Assembly: GCA_019694255.1 (NCBI GenBank)
Contig: JAIBCI010000123.1
Coordinates: 1 to 43,156 of the forward strand
DNA: 43,156 bases
Direction: 5' to 3'
Source: Saprospiraceae bacterium
GTDB taxonomy: Bacteria > Bacteroidota > Bacteroidia > Chitinophagales > Saprospiraceae
In this document: positions 43,138 through 43,156 of the stretch, piece after piece
Layout of the letters: every line of letters begins with the position of its first letter
Position numbering within the stretch: the stretch's first letter is position 1
Notes under the pieces: generated by a model
What the model was told of the DNA's origin: nothing
What the model saw: only the letters and a program-made list of their open reading frames with translations
The model's database searches: none
Made by a program: the position numbers and the translations under genes

Positions 43138-43156
43138 ATGAATAAATTGAATTTAT
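43138..43156 (+). CDS. possible start of a gene cut by the window edge
   Basis: An ATG at 43138 opens a frame reading MNKLNL that remains open to the end of the window. The short, basic then hydrophobic start would fit a signal peptide, but six codons are too few to judge. Confidence 0.25.

Overview
The window is ordinary chromosomal DNA of a Bacteroidota bacterium, most likely from the Saprospiraceae/Chitinophagales side of the phylum. The evidence is: three proteins carrying type IX secretion (T9SS) C-terminal sorting domains (two type A, one gliding-motility/type B); TonB-ExbBD energised uptake genes; a Bacteroidota-type ECF sigma/anti-sigma cassette; a one-polypeptide E1 alpha-ketoacid dehydrogenase; and many start codons preceded at short distance by TAnnTTTG, the -7 element of Bacteroidota promoters. 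The species assignment is inference. I found no tRNA, rRNA, CRISPR array, insertion sequence or phage gene.

Layout. 1-4278 (+): end of a surface-polysaccharide cluster (UDP-glucuronate decarboxylase, truncated by the window edge; dTDP-glucose 4,6-dehydratase; SLBB polysaccharide export protein), packed as one operon. 4466-9753: small housekeeping and envelope genes (MtgA transglycosylase, two small secreted/membrane proteins, a GSCFA protein, a rhomboid protease coupled to an unknown protein, thymidine kinase). 9887-18133 (+): a 2748-residue secreted multidomain surface protein that fills one fifth of the window. 18356-20394: SET-domain protein divergent from prs, then ribosomal protein L25. 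20452-22083 (-): ECF sigma factor, membrane anti-sigma-like protein and small periplasmic Spy-like protein. 22121-24743: inward-rectifier K+ channel divergent from a PlsC-type acyltransferase, then a T9SS cargo protein with a CxxCH motif. 24811-28329: FadN-type beta-oxidation enzyme, then ExbD and ExbB. 28812-30450 (-): PadR regulator, PspC protein and a DUF2064 glycosyltransferase-like protein in one operon. 30633-35010: unknown protein, DUF1573 protein, fused E1 dehydrogenase, DPM1-like glycosyltransferase. 35017-37469 (-): TonB-dependent receptor with a small lipoprotein. 37925-39877 (-): two-gene module of an OmpA-like protein and a membrane-anchored 24-residue-repeat protein ending in a helix-hairpin-helix domain. 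40255-42528 (-): PKD/gliding-motility C-terminal protein. 42677-43048 (+): small zinc-binding protein.

How the genes fit together. The main theme is the cell envelope: sugar-nucleotide synthesis and polysaccharide export, T9SS cargo adhesins, TonB-dependent uptake with its ExbBD motor, peptidoglycan synthesis, rhomboid and PspC membrane proteins. Central metabolism genes (prs, tdk, fadN, E1) are interspersed. The most interesting items are the repeat-stalk/OmpA two-gene module, the alternating ABABA architecture of the giant surface protein, the back-to-back -7 elements between the SET gene and prs, and the CxxCH-bearing T9SS cargo.
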